From: an uncultured Saprospiraceae bacterium | Lineage (GTDB): Bacteria; Bacteroidota; Bacteroidia; Chitinophagales; Saprospiraceae | Assembly (NCBI GenBank): GCA_937974625.1 | Contig: CALJVJ010000219.1 | Span: 1 to 38,778 of the forward strand | DNA length: 38,778 bases | Direction of reading: 5' to 3' | Shown: piece by piece, positions 27,751 to 35,948 of the stretch | Layout: each line of letters opens with the position of its first letter | Numbering within the stretch: position 1 is the first letter of the stretch | Notes under the pieces: generated by a model | Told to the model about the DNA's origin: nothing | Databases searched by the model: none | What the model saw: the letters and a program-made list of their open reading frames with translations, nothing else | Program-made: the position numbers and the translations under genes

Positions 27751-29823
27751 ATGCGTAGTATTAAATACCTATTTTGCGTTATCATCATAGCAATATTTGC
27801 GCTTGACCTTTCTGCACAAGTAAGGACAAAGATTGAATTATTAGCTGATAATACGACTTATCAAGTATCCATTGCAATGGATAGAGATTTATTAACACCA
27901 TTCAATATTATAACCAATTCTACCTTGACCATCATAGCGCCTACTGGCGGGCTTGATTTGGCCAATTTAGAAAACATCAATGGTAGTTGGGAAAGGTCTT
28001 CTTTCGTTCAAGCACCACCAGAAAATAATAGTTTTGATTATTATACTATTTCTTTAAGAGGGTTGATTGATAATGTAGAATTTATGCAGGACGTCTTTGT
28101 CCCTATTTTCACTTTTGAAAATAATGCAATTTGTTTAAGTGATATCAGCTTCATAAATAATGTAACCGACCCATTTATATTTAATAGTGCAAATATTAAT
28201 GTAGGAAATCTATTCGTAGTTTCTGGAATAGGTCCATTCAATGCTTTTGACAATAATGGTTTCGAGGGCGCACCTTGTCCTGACCAATTAGACGCAACCG
28301 CAACCGCTACAGTTGGTGCTTTAGCTTGTTCTGATGATGTCACTACAATGGTCATTGATATTCAAGGAGGGTCTGCACCTTTTACGATTGTCTATACTAA
28401 TACAACAACAGGCGAAGTAGATAGTGTCATTTCCAACCAACTTAACACGCCAGTTACTATTCAAAATATTGAAGGTGGAACATATACCATAAGAATTCGA
28501 GATGATAAAAATGGTAGCAGTGTTTTGACAGAAGTAGTCAATGCACCAGAACCAATTGAAGTAGATATTGCCATTACTTTTGCCAATTGTGCCAATAGTC
28601 TAGATGGAGCCATTGAAATCATGGACATCAATAGAATGGGAAATATCAACTACGAATGGAGTAATGGTGTAGACCGAACGACCAAAATTGAAAACTTAAA
28701 TGAAGGCACTTATATGCTTACTGTTACAGATGAAAATGGCTGTACTAAAACAGAAGAAGTAATCGTCAAAATGGACGGATGGATAGATGTAGATGCAATT
28801 CCTAATGAAGTGAGTTGCTTTGGAATGGATGATGGCGAATTAGAAATTACTGCCACAGGAAAAAATGCACCCTTCACTTATAATTGGGATAATGGAACAG
28901 ATACTGGTACAGGAGACAATCTAACCGGATTAGTGCCAGGAATGTATGATATTACAGTAACAGATGCGACTGGGATTTGTAATGAAGTCGTAACTGCTTT
29001 GGAAGTAATTGAACCAGCAGAAGTAACCGCTTTAGCTATAGTAGATAGTTCTTCTATCTGCGAATTAGAAACAGAAAGTATCGTTACCGTTGAAGATGTA
29101 GAAAATAGCAGAGGCGCTTTAAGTTATTCCTTAGACGGAATTAATTTCAGCGGTAGCAATCGTTTTGTCGTAGATGCAGGTGAATCTTATGAGATTACCG
29201 TAAGAGATGCAGCCGGTTGTACGGCAAATGTTGATGCTACTATACCAGAGCCTTCTGGCTTATCTGTTAATTTACCTTCCGACCTAATCTTAAACCTTGG
29301 GAATAACTTAGAATTACCTGCTGACTTTGCAGCCACTACAGATGTCAATTTCGAATGGTCACCACCAGAAGGATTGAGCTGTACAGACTGTCCGAATCCT
29401 CAGGCCACACCTACGAGTACTACCACTTACACACTTACAGTAAGCGATGACAATGGGTGTATCAAAGAAGCATCCGTCATCGTTTATTTGTCTACTACCC
29501 GAAGAGTGTTTATACCAAATATTTTTAGTCCGAATGGAGATGGTCTAAATGACCTATTCACCATTTTTACGAGCACAGATGCTTTATCCGTCAATACTTT
29601 ACAGATTTTTGATAGATGGGGCGAACAAGTTTATCAATCTCCATCTAGTTTTGTACCAAACATTGATACAGGAGGAACTTTCAATGGGCAAATTAATCAT
29701 GGTTGGGATGGAACTTTCAATGGGCAGATAGCCCCAAATGCAGTTTATGTTTACATGACTGAAATTACTTTCATTGATGGAAAAACAGAAGTTTTCTCTG
29801 GTGAGTTGACTTTAGCGAGGTAA
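27751..29823 (+). CDS. SprB-like surface protein with N-module and type B T9SS tail
   Basis: The protein is 690 aa with a signal peptide at 1-22 (ending LDLSAQ). Residues 23-180 are the shared N-module (TIIAPTGG, INGSWERS, APPENNSFDYYTISL, IFTFENNAIC, NSANINVGN). Four or five SprB-type repeats of about 80 aa follow (for example INYEWSNGVD, then GTYMLTVTDENGC; FTYNWDNGTD, then GMYDITVTDATG). A PKD/Ig-like domain lies near 512-578 (FEWSPPEGLSCTDCPNPQAT). Residues 586-690 form a type B T9SS sorting domain (FSPNGDGLNDLF, IFDRWGEQVY, GWDGTFNG, NAVYVYMTEI). It is probably in one transcription unit with the gene at 23404. In flavobacteria such repeats occur in SprB, a gliding adhesin, so surface adhesion or motility is a reasonable guess. 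It could equally be a matrix protein. Confidence 0.93.
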   Translation: MRSIKYLFCVIIIAIFALDLSAQVRTKIELLADNTTYQVSIAMDRDLLTPFNIITNSTLTIIAPTGGLDLANLENINGSWERSSFVQAPPENNSFDYYTISLRGLIDNVEFMQDVFVPIFTFENNAICLSDISFINNVTDPFIFNSANINVGNLFVVSGIGPFNAFDNNGFEGAPCPDQLDATATATVGALACSDDVTTMVIDIQGGSAPFTIVYTNTTTGEVDSVISNQLNTPVTIQNIEGGTYTIRIRDDKNGSSVLTEVVNAPEPIEVDIAITFANCANSLDGAIEIMDINRMGNINYEWSNGVDRTTKIENLNEGTYMLTVTDENGCTKTEEVIVKMDGWIDVDAIPNEVSCFGMDDGELEITATGKNAPFTYNWDNGTDTGTGDNLTGLVPGMYDITVTDATGICNEVVTALEVIEPAEVTALAIVDSSSICELETESIVTVEDVENSRGALSYSLDGINFSGSNRFVVDAGESYEITVRDAAGCTANVDATIPEPSGLSVNLPSDLILNLGNNLELPADFAATTDVNFEWSPPEGLSCTDCPNPQATPTSTTTYTLTVSDDNGCIKEASVIVYLSTTRRVFIPNIFSPNGDGLNDLFTIFTSTDALSVNTLQIFDRWGEQVYQSPSSFVPNIDTGGTFNGQINHGWDGTFNGQIAPNAVYVYMTEITFIDGKTEVFSGELTLAR
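29674..29726 (+). repeat. In-frame duplication inside the T9SS sorting domain
   Basis: The 17-base word ggaactttcaatgggca occurs exactly at 29674-29690 and again at 29710-29726, a 36-base (12-codon) offset. It makes the protein read GTFNGQI...GWDGTFNGQI. Other type B tails normally have this segment once. Confidence 0.75.
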
Positions 29824-29843
29824 TATTGGAGGCGGAAAGGCGG

Positions 29844-29877
29844 AAGGGCTAAGAGGCGGAAAAGCTTTTTAGCCCTT
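29844..29877. terminator. Hairpin between convergent genes
   Basis: A 9-bp stem (aagggctaa at 29844-29852, ttagccctt at 29869-29877) is followed by ttttgtaattt on the plus strand. It lies between the ends of the convergent genes at 29823 (plus) and 29894 (minus) and could stop both. The flanking DNA contains repeated ggcggaa words, linking it to the word-repeat elements elsewhere. Confidence 0.6.
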
Positions 29878-29893
29878 TTGTAATTTAATCGGT

Positions 29894-30859
29894 CTATTTT
29901 CGTATTAGCTTCCTCAATTGATTAACTAAAAATTGCCTAGTATTGACTTTATAAACCGTCATGTAAGGTCTAAACGCTCCACCAAATTTCCGATAAAAAG
30001 ATTCTATTTCGGGAATCATAGAGCCTTCAAAATCAAACCAATCAGACTGTTTTTTTGCTAATTGAATACCTTCATAAATCAATAACTCATTCGCTCCACG
30101 TCCGATATATTTTTTATCAAATCCACTTAAGATTAAAGTTGTCACCTTGGGCGTCCTTAATAAACCAATCGCTGCCATTAACTGCCCAGCTTCATTTTTA
30201 ATGCCCCTAATTTTTAAGATTTCCAAGTCAATAAGTTGTTGACAATAAGATTCAAAAAAAGCGGCAGTAAAAGGGAATCTAGCAGATTTCTGCAAAAAAG
30301 TTTGTTTGCAAATTTTATAAAAGGAAGCAATATCAATATCGGTCACCAATTGATAGTTTTGCTTCTGAGCAAACTTAAGCTCTGACCGCAATTTACTATG
30401 GAATTGTTCCTCGATTTTGGACAAAGATTGTGCTTTGAGGTTTATCCAATAAGAATACCGTAAACGATTATCAAAATCATTTTTATGAAAAGGTAAATAA
30501 GTCTCAAAATTGGGATGAAAAAAGTAGTTGAAGGTAGGTAATTTGACCAGTTCTGATAATAATAATTCGGTTGCTTTCCTACGCTTTGTTTCTTGCGTAT
30601 AAAAATTCCCATCAAATTCAGCATAATAAACGCCTAAATATTTGCCCAAATAAGGATTAGCATACTCTCCACGCCCATTTTTAGTTAAAGCGATTCCTGC
30701 AATAATCCGCTCTCCATCCATTACAGCTAACAATTGAAACGGGCAGTTTAAAGCCTGCAAATACCAAGATTTGGCATAGATAGCTCCCTGTGGCGACCTT
30801 TCTACAAAATCATCCCAAAGCGGGTATTGTACAGCAGTTAAATATTGGAGTTGACTCAT
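29894..30859 (-). CDS. FemAB/GNAT-like acyltransferase
   Basis: The protein is 321 aa, soluble, without signal peptide or TM segments. The overall pattern matches FemAB-like/GNAT (Acetyltransf_6-type) proteins that transfer amino acids or acyl groups to cell-wall or polysaccharide precursors. It has an N-terminal half starting with W-DDFVERSPQGAIYAKSWY and a second half with a GNAT-type core. The landmark FDFEGSMIPEIESFYRKFGG, followed by a closing strand (RPYMTVYKV), is typical of the C-terminal part of these enzymes. It lies 75 bp downstream of a glycosyltransferase in the same direction, so a role in making or decorating a surface glycan is likely. The acceptor and donor cannot be read from the sequence. 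Confidence 0.75.
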   Translation of the reverse strand: MSQLQYLTAVQYPLWDDFVERSPQGAIYAKSWYLQALNCPFQLLAVMDGERIIAGIALTKNGRGEYANPYLGKYLGVYYAEFDGNFYTQETKRRKATELLLSELVKLPTFNYFFHPNFETYLPFHKNDFDNRLRYSYWINLKAQSLSKIEEQFHSKLRSELKFAQKQNYQLVTDIDIASFYKICKQTFLQKSARFPFTAAFFESYCQQLIDLEILKIRGIKNEAGQLMAAIGLLRTPKVTTLILSGFDKKYIGRGANELLIYEGIQLAKKQSDWFDFEGSMIPEIESFYRKFGGAFRPYMTVYKVNTRQFLVNQLRKLIRK

Positions 30860-30862
30860 TTT

Positions 30863-30933
30863 CGAGGGGATGAGGGGATGAGGTTTATGAGGCTGGCAAC
30901 CCTATCAACCTTATCAGCCTCTCTGTCTCTCTA
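30863..30933. repeat. Word-repeat element (gagg family)
   Basis: Between the acyltransferase and glycosyltransferase genes the sequence is made of degenerate repeated words (gaggggat twice, then gaggtttat and gaggctgg; on the other side atcaacct, atcagcct). The arms gaggctg (30889-30895) and cagcctc (30915-30921) pair. It fits a stabiliser or attenuator within the minus-strand unit. Confidence 0.5.
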
Positions 30934-30934
30934 C

Positions 30935-31651
30935 CTATTTAAACAAATTATATCGTAAAATACAGTAGATTGCCCGAAATCCATCTTTCCAATTAATCTT
31001 TTTCCCTTCTTCATAAGTTCGACCATAATAAGAAATACCCACTTCGTATATTTTAATACCGGGAATACGGGCAATTTTAGCAGTGACCTCAGGTTCAAAG
31101 CCAAACCGATTTTCTTGTAGATGAATTTTTTTAATAATATCTGACCGAAATAATTTATAGCACGTTTCCATATCGGTCAGATTCAGATTAGTTAGCATAT
31201 TGGATAAAAAAGTCAAGATACGATTGCCGATAGTGTGCCAAAAAAACAGAATTCGATGAGGTTTACTTCCCATAAATCGAGACCCATATACCACATCCGC
31301 TTTATCATAAAAAATGGGTTTAAACAATTCATTAAACTCCATCGGGTCATATTCTAAATCCGCATCTTGGACAATCAAATAATCTCCTGTTGCCGATTTA
31401 ATACCCGTATGAATGGCAGCCCCTTTCCCCTTATTTTTTTCGTGATGTTCTAATCGAATGGCGGCTTTTGGGTGAGCTTTAATGTAGTTTTTGACCAACT
31501 CAAAAGTACCATCGGAAGAACAATCATCTATGACAATAATCTCCTTAGTGATATTATTAATCAGTTCCACTTCTAGCACTCTATCGAGTATGGACACGAT
31601 AGTATTCGCTTCATTATAAGCAGGAATCAATATACTAAGGGAAGTAATCAT
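30935..31651 (-). CDS. Family 2 glycosyltransferase (DPM1-like)
   Basis: The protein is 238 aa, a complete GT-A fold enzyme of family GT2. Visible landmarks are the nucleotide-binding start LSILIPAYNEANTI, VIDDCSSDGT, GKGAAIHTGI, the metal-binding DAD in VQDADLEYDP, GSRFMG, and the acceptor-side segments LTDMETCYKLF and FGFEPEVTAKI. It most resembles polyprenyl-phosphate mannose/glucose synthases (DPM1-like), which load a sugar onto a lipid carrier at the inner membrane. It lacks the C-terminal TM helices of longer relatives, as does eukaryotic DPM1. Its neighbours (acyltransferase downstream, MoxR/FGE pair upstream) suggest an envelope glycan role, but the precise sugar is not determinable. 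Confidence 0.88.
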   Translation of the reverse strand: MITSLSILIPAYNEANTIVSILDRVLEVELINNITKEIIVIDDCSSDGTFELVKNYIKAHPKAAIRLEHHEKNKGKGAAIHTGIKSATGDYLIVQDADLEYDPMEFNELFKPIFYDKADVVYGSRFMGSKPHRILFFWHTIGNRILTFLSNMLTNLNLTDMETCYKLFRSDIIKKIHLQENRFGFEPEVTAKIARIPGIKIYEVGISYYGRTYEEGKKINWKDGFRAIYCILRYNLFK

Positions 31652-31703
31652 AAATTTTATAAAAGGTCAATATTACTGCTTGTCGGTAAGAATTCCAATA
31701 AAA

Positions 31704-31745
31704 ATGAGGTAATAAGGTTAATGAGGTGATGAGGTTAATGAGGTT
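31704..31745. repeat. Word-repeat element (atgaggt family)
   Basis: Four copies of atgaggt at 31704, 31721, 31729 and 31738 are interleaved with ttaatg/taaggtta words. The array ends a few bases after the stop codon of the 1350-aa gene. The words match those in the 30863-30933 element, showing the same family at two neighbouring gaps. Confidence 0.6.
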
Positions 31746-31751
31746 TCCGCC

Positions 31752-34700
31752 TTAATTAGCACCACGACAAAGTCGGAAACCCATTCCTTTTTTCAACATA
31801 GGGTCTGTTCCGAAACGCGCAGTTGTTCGAGCCTCCATACCAGATTGGTCAAAACCACCACCACGAGTAGTTTTCAAAGTCCCTGTTTCTACCCCTTTTG
31901 GATTATCAGAAAGCGGTTCAATTGCATAATCTCCTAACCAATCCCAGCACCATTCTTTTACATTACCACTCATATCATACAACGCCAATGTATTCGCCGC
32001 AAAACTACCTACCACAACGGGTTGTCCTCGGTCTGCGCCAATAACTATATAAGGGACTGTATTAGGGACACTTCCATTAAAATTAATTTGGTCAGGATTG
32101 GTTTGATTCAGGCCATTTCCAAAACGGATATTTTGGCCACCTTGGCGGGCTGCATATTCCCATTCCGCTTCCGTAGGTAAGCGATAGCCACTCGCTTCCC
32201 ATTTAGGCGTAACTACCCATTTTAAAGTATCCTGTTCATTTTGATTGGTTTCATCTTTTATTGTTTTATCAATCTCATAAACAGGTTCATAACCATGTTC
32301 TGCACTTAGCCAATTACAATATTCGATGGCTTCATACCAATTAATATTAGCTACGGGTTGTTGACCTCTCCCCCATCCATTATCTGGATACAATTGAACT
32401 CTTTTGGCTTTAGTATAACGGTCAAACTCTTCGTAAGTCACCTCATAAACGCCTAAATAATAGGCATTTAAAGCTACCGTATGGGTGGTTTCATTCGTGT
32501 TCACTTTATCTCCCAAGACATCACCCATCATAAAAGTATCCGCAGGAATCAATTCCATTTTAGGAATGGGTGTTTCAAAACTGAAAGGCGTAAAGGCTTC
32601 TCTAGTTTCAATTATTGTTGTTAGTAAATAATCAAGCGAATCAAATGCTTCGGCACCATCCGCGGCTGCGGTAATATCGGGCGACCCCACTGCATCTGCA
32701 AACTCTTTTGGTAAAGGAGTTAAATCAATTTTTAAATTAATTTCTTTATGATTATTTAAGTCTAAAATCTGAACTAAAGGCTCATAATAATCGCCCATAA
32801 TTCGGATATTAATCTGGTCATCTTTTACGGATTCATTCGTTAATTCAAAAGCAAATTGGCTATCGTCCACCGTACCTTCAAGTTGATTATTAATGTAAAC
32901 ATCAACTTTTCCAAATACTTTTTTCCCAGTTGCTTTATCCTTTACTTCACCAGCTATTTTATATTTGACGACCTCTTTTTCTTCTGGGGTCAGATAAATA
33001 GGTGCCGTCAAAGCATAGGTCTCTCTATCCACTTTTTGTAAATCAAAACTATCTACTCGAGATAAATAATCAATACGTCGGACATTCAAGGCAACCTTTT
33101 CCGCATCAATAGATTTTTTAGCAATACTCAGCGCAAATTGTCCAGATGAATTGGTAGCTGCTGTTTGGCCTAAGTAAGTAATTTTTGCATTAGCTACAGG
33201 TCTTTGCGTCGTCGGATTCAGCACTTGACCTTGCAAACTGACAGATTTTATTTGATTTTTCAAACACCACCTGACCGCTTTTTGAAGGGTGACATCCAAG
33301 CTATCAAAGGCGACTGCTCGGTCAAAATTATAACAAACTTCATCGCGTAATTCAGCTTTTGCCTCAGCATCCCCTTCTACCTCGGCACTCTTATCAAACA
33401 ACTGAACACCATGGTTATAATAAAGCGTCCCCATATTTCCAAAAAAGGATTTGACTGCTGCTCTTAAAGGCGCAACATCCGACTCATCCCTTGATAAAAC
33501 AGCATCAAAAATACCTTTTCCTAAAGATTTTTCTACCAGTCGAGCCAAGCTATCCACCTCTGCATGCTTTTCTGCTTTCCGAGCATCTCTAGCATAATAT
33601 TCATTTAATAAAACACGGTCTTGCGGTTGGTCAATACAAAGCGATAAGGTTTTTCCTTCGTAGACATAGGGAATAATTTCTCCTTGGCAATTATCCCATT
33701 TTTCAGGTAAATTCCATACAAATCCAGAAAATAATAACCACAGTGGCAATAAGAGTAATAAAACATCTTTCCAAAAATCCTGCATCCCCAAATTAGGAAA
33801 TCCCAATTTTTTCAAAAACTGCCGCCACTCATTCGGAATCAAAAAGTCTAATAATTGTTTTTTACGCGTTAATTTCTCAATCACTGGAATGTTTGCGTCC
33901 CCAGTCATCTGTTGAGTAACAGTATGCTGCTGCGCATCCTGTTCTTTTGGCAATAAATCGTTCAAACCGATAATCACCTCATTCCCTAAAGCAGCTTCAC
34001 TATTGGCAGCAGTGGCTCCATCTTCAAAAAGTTGATTAACTTCGGATGTTAAAGTGGTGAATAAGTCAGGGTGCTTGTCTTGCAGGAATTCAAGCAACTC
34101 TTTTCTAATCGTAGGGGGCATTTCCCCATTGACAAACCAAGGTAGATTAGCAATGTCAAATAAATTTTCTATTGCTAAAAGATTTGGTTCCTTTTGAGCA
34201 TCGGCAACCATTTGTCCTAGGCGCAAAGTTAAATTCCAATGTAAACTAGGATAAATCGCACAAGCAGCAATCCATAAAACCGTAGATTCTCCGTAATTTT
34301 TTTCTAAGAGTGGGAGTACTTCCTCCTTATTAATACTGCCAGTACTCCAAGTGCTGCCAGTATTAATAGGCATTATCTCATTACTAATATCTAATAAAAA
34401 ATTTAAGCCATCAATAGTCGCAGGAATCGGAGTAAACGATTTTTGATTAGCAAAAGACTGACGGGTTTTATTAAAATCAACCACTGGTAAAATGACCGCA
34501 GATTGTTCCCAATCCTTAAAGGACTTTAGCCAAGAAGCCCTATTACCATTATTTGTTAATACCAATAATTTAGATTGAAAAAACTGCTCTTGCAAAGCAA
34601 CAGGCTTTAAACCTTTTACATTTTGTTCATTAAAACAAAGTCGAGAAGCCGCATTCCAATAGAAACGTTCAAAATGAACTTCATTTTCTTGAAAATATTC

Positions 34701-35804
34701 ATGAATCAAGTCGAACAACTGTGCTAAATGGGAATTCGCTTGAGGTGCATCAATCAATAATAAGTATTCCGCAGGGCGAGTGGGTATTTCATATTGAAAA
34801 TTAACCATCCCAGCATTCTTAATCGTATGGTTAATTGTTTTTGGAATATTCAATCGTTCAAAATCATCAGGTGTCCGTTGTCTAAATTTATTTAACAAAC
34901 GGAAAAACACCTCTCCTGAGCGAATCGTTTCCAAAAGCGTCTTAGGTATACCAAATATAGGAGATACTTGAGTAGCAGCTTGAGGTTCAGCAATTAATTT
35001 TTTTCGTCTTTCATCTCTTGCCAAAAGGATTTTTACTAATAATGCCGTGAATAAAGTAATTAATAGGATTTTAATCAGTTTGGCATTCTCTTGATAAAAT
35101 TTCTCTAAAGCCGTTAAAGGAGGAATTGCTAAATCTCGAATATCATTAGGAAAAGGCAATTCCTTAGCAGTAAATAATGGAGTAGTAACCGGTCGAACTT
35201 TTTTCTGCAAAACCTGTCGAACGATGGTATCAAGCGGTACACTTCTAATCGTTATAAAATAATCAGTCTGCCATACACCTGCATTAATATCGGTCAATTG
35301 CACCCTAAAAGTATCGGTCCCAACCGTATCTTTCGCCGTATATTCCAAACAAATACCATCTAGCTTATAACTACCTAAATGGCTATCAATCGCCCCAAGG
35401 TTGGTCACCTTTGATTGGGCTATTTTGGGTCGAGCACCCAATTTATTTTGTTTGATACAAACAGACTTTGTTTCATTCGGGCTCAATTGAAGATAGGTGG
35501 CATCAACTTCCTCCGTCAATACTTTAGTGGCTTTTTTGCTTGGAGCAAAATACCGATAGACCGCATACAATCCGATTAACAAGATTAACCAAGGCAATAG
35601 TCGCTTTAGCCAATTGGTCGCAGTTGTTGCAGGTGCCATCTCCGCTGCATTGATGGCTTCCACTTCTACTTGACACTCCTCATATAGTTGGTAAGCCAAA
35701 GCTTGTTCTTCCTCATTTGCAGCGACCAAAGGAACGAGCAGCGTTTTGAGTTCGTCCAGAGACTTATCGGCAGGCAATCGCTCCAACATTTTTTGCCATT
35801 GCAA
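31752..35804 (-). CDS. Membrane protein: degenerate vWA-like domain and FGE-like pseudoenzyme, MoxR partner
   Basis: The protein is 1350 aa from a TTG at 35804, but the frame continues upstream without stop to 35906. It reads plausible helical protein (QFFAAFLSRLEAEGFTFG) with ATA at 35879 where a start would fit, so the true N-terminus is probably about 25 residues longer. TM segments lie near 65-86, 242-262 and 675-700. Between the first two is a cadherin/Ig-like segment. Residues about 345-475 look like a vWA fold whose metal-binding DxSxS is replaced (LLLIDAPQANS). After the third TM come two CNA-B/carboxypeptidase-regulatory-like domains (about 860-1035). From about 1082 comes a SUMF1/FGE-type domain (GYRLPTEAEWEYAARQGG, YDMSGNVKEWCWDW, GMGFRLCRG). 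The catalytic cysteines expected after TTRGGGF are absent, so ligand binding is likelier than catalysis. It follows the MoxR ATPase gene, its probable partner. Confidence 0.85.
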   Translation of the reverse strand: MQWQKMLERLPADKSLDELKTLLVPLVAANEEEQALAYQLYEECQVEVEAINAAEMAPATTATNWLKRLLPWLILLIGLYAVYRYFAPSKKATKVLTEEVDATYLQLSPNETKSVCIKQNKLGARPKIAQSKVTNLGAIDSHLGSYKLDGICLEYTAKDTVGTDTFRVQLTDINAGVWQTDYFITIRSVPLDTIVRQVLQKKVRPVTTPLFTAKELPFPNDIRDLAIPPLTALEKFYQENAKLIKILLITLFTALLVKILLARDERRKKLIAEPQAATQVSPIFGIPKTLLETIRSGEVFFRLLNKFRQRTPDDFERLNIPKTINHTIKNAGMVNFQYEIPTRPAEYLLLIDAPQANSHLAQLFDLIHEYFQENEVHFERFYWNAASRLCFNEQNVKGLKPVALQEQFFQSKLLVLTNNGNRASWLKSFKDWEQSAVILPVVDFNKTRQSFANQKSFTPIPATIDGLNFLLDISNEIMPINTGSTWSTGSINKEEVLPLLEKNYGESTVLWIAACAIYPSLHWNLTLRLGQMVADAQKEPNLLAIENLFDIANLPWFVNGEMPPTIRKELLEFLQDKHPDLFTTLTSEVNQLFEDGATAANSEAALGNEVIIGLNDLLPKEQDAQQHTVTQQMTGDANIPVIEKLTRKKQLLDFLIPNEWRQFLKKLGFPNLGMQDFWKDVLLLLLPLWLLFSGFVWNLPEKWDNCQGEIIPYVYEGKTLSLCIDQPQDRVLLNEYYARDARKAEKHAEVDSLARLVEKSLGKGIFDAVLSRDESDVAPLRAAVKSFFGNMGTLYYNHGVQLFDKSAEVEGDAEAKAELRDEVCYNFDRAVAFDSLDVTLQKAVRWCLKNQIKSVSLQGQVLNPTTQRPVANAKITYLGQTAATNSSGQFALSIAKKSIDAEKVALNVRRIDYLSRVDSFDLQKVDRETYALTAPIYLTPEEKEVVKYKIAGEVKDKATGKKVFGKVDVYINNQLEGTVDDSQFAFELTNESVKDDQINIRIMGDYYEPLVQILDLNNHKEINLKIDLTPLPKEFADAVGSPDITAAADGAEAFDSLDYLLTTIIETREAFTPFSFETPIPKMELIPADTFMMGDVLGDKVNTNETTHTVALNAYYLGVYEVTYEEFDRYTKAKRVQLYPDNGWGRGQQPVANINWYEAIEYCNWLSAEHGYEPVYEIDKTIKDETNQNEQDTLKWVVTPKWEASGYRLPTEAEWEYAARQGGQNIRFGNGLNQTNPDQINFNGSVPNTVPYIVIGADRGQPVVVGSFAANTLALYDMSGNVKEWCWDWLGDYAIEPLSDNPKGVETGTLKTTRGGGFDQSGMEARTTARFGTDPMLKKGMGFRLCRGAN

Positions 35805-35880
35805 ATATTGCTCCGTGCCGAAAGTAAACCCTTCTGCTTCTAGCCTGCTTAAAAAGGCGGCAAAAAATTGATATTTTATT

Positions 35881-35931
35881 ACTGGTTGCTGGATGCTGGA
35901 TGTTGGTTACTGGTTACTAGATGTTGGATAT
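35881..35931. repeat. Word-repeat element (ctggatgct family) at the start of the 1350-aa gene
   Basis: Degenerate tandem words (tggttgc, tggatgc, tggatgt, tggttac, tggttac, tagatgt) fill the gap between the MoxR stop and the probable true start of the next gene. The words are those of the 7781-7852 element 28 kb away. The element touches the point where the missing start codon is expected. Confidence 0.65.
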
Positions 35932-35948
35932 GACAAACTGCTCACTAT

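Noticed and set aside
31752..32570. C-type-lectin-fold FGE-like domain as target of a diversity-generating retroelement
   Set aside because: Some such domains are retroelement targets, but there is no reverse transcriptase, template repeat or adenine-variable signature in the window.
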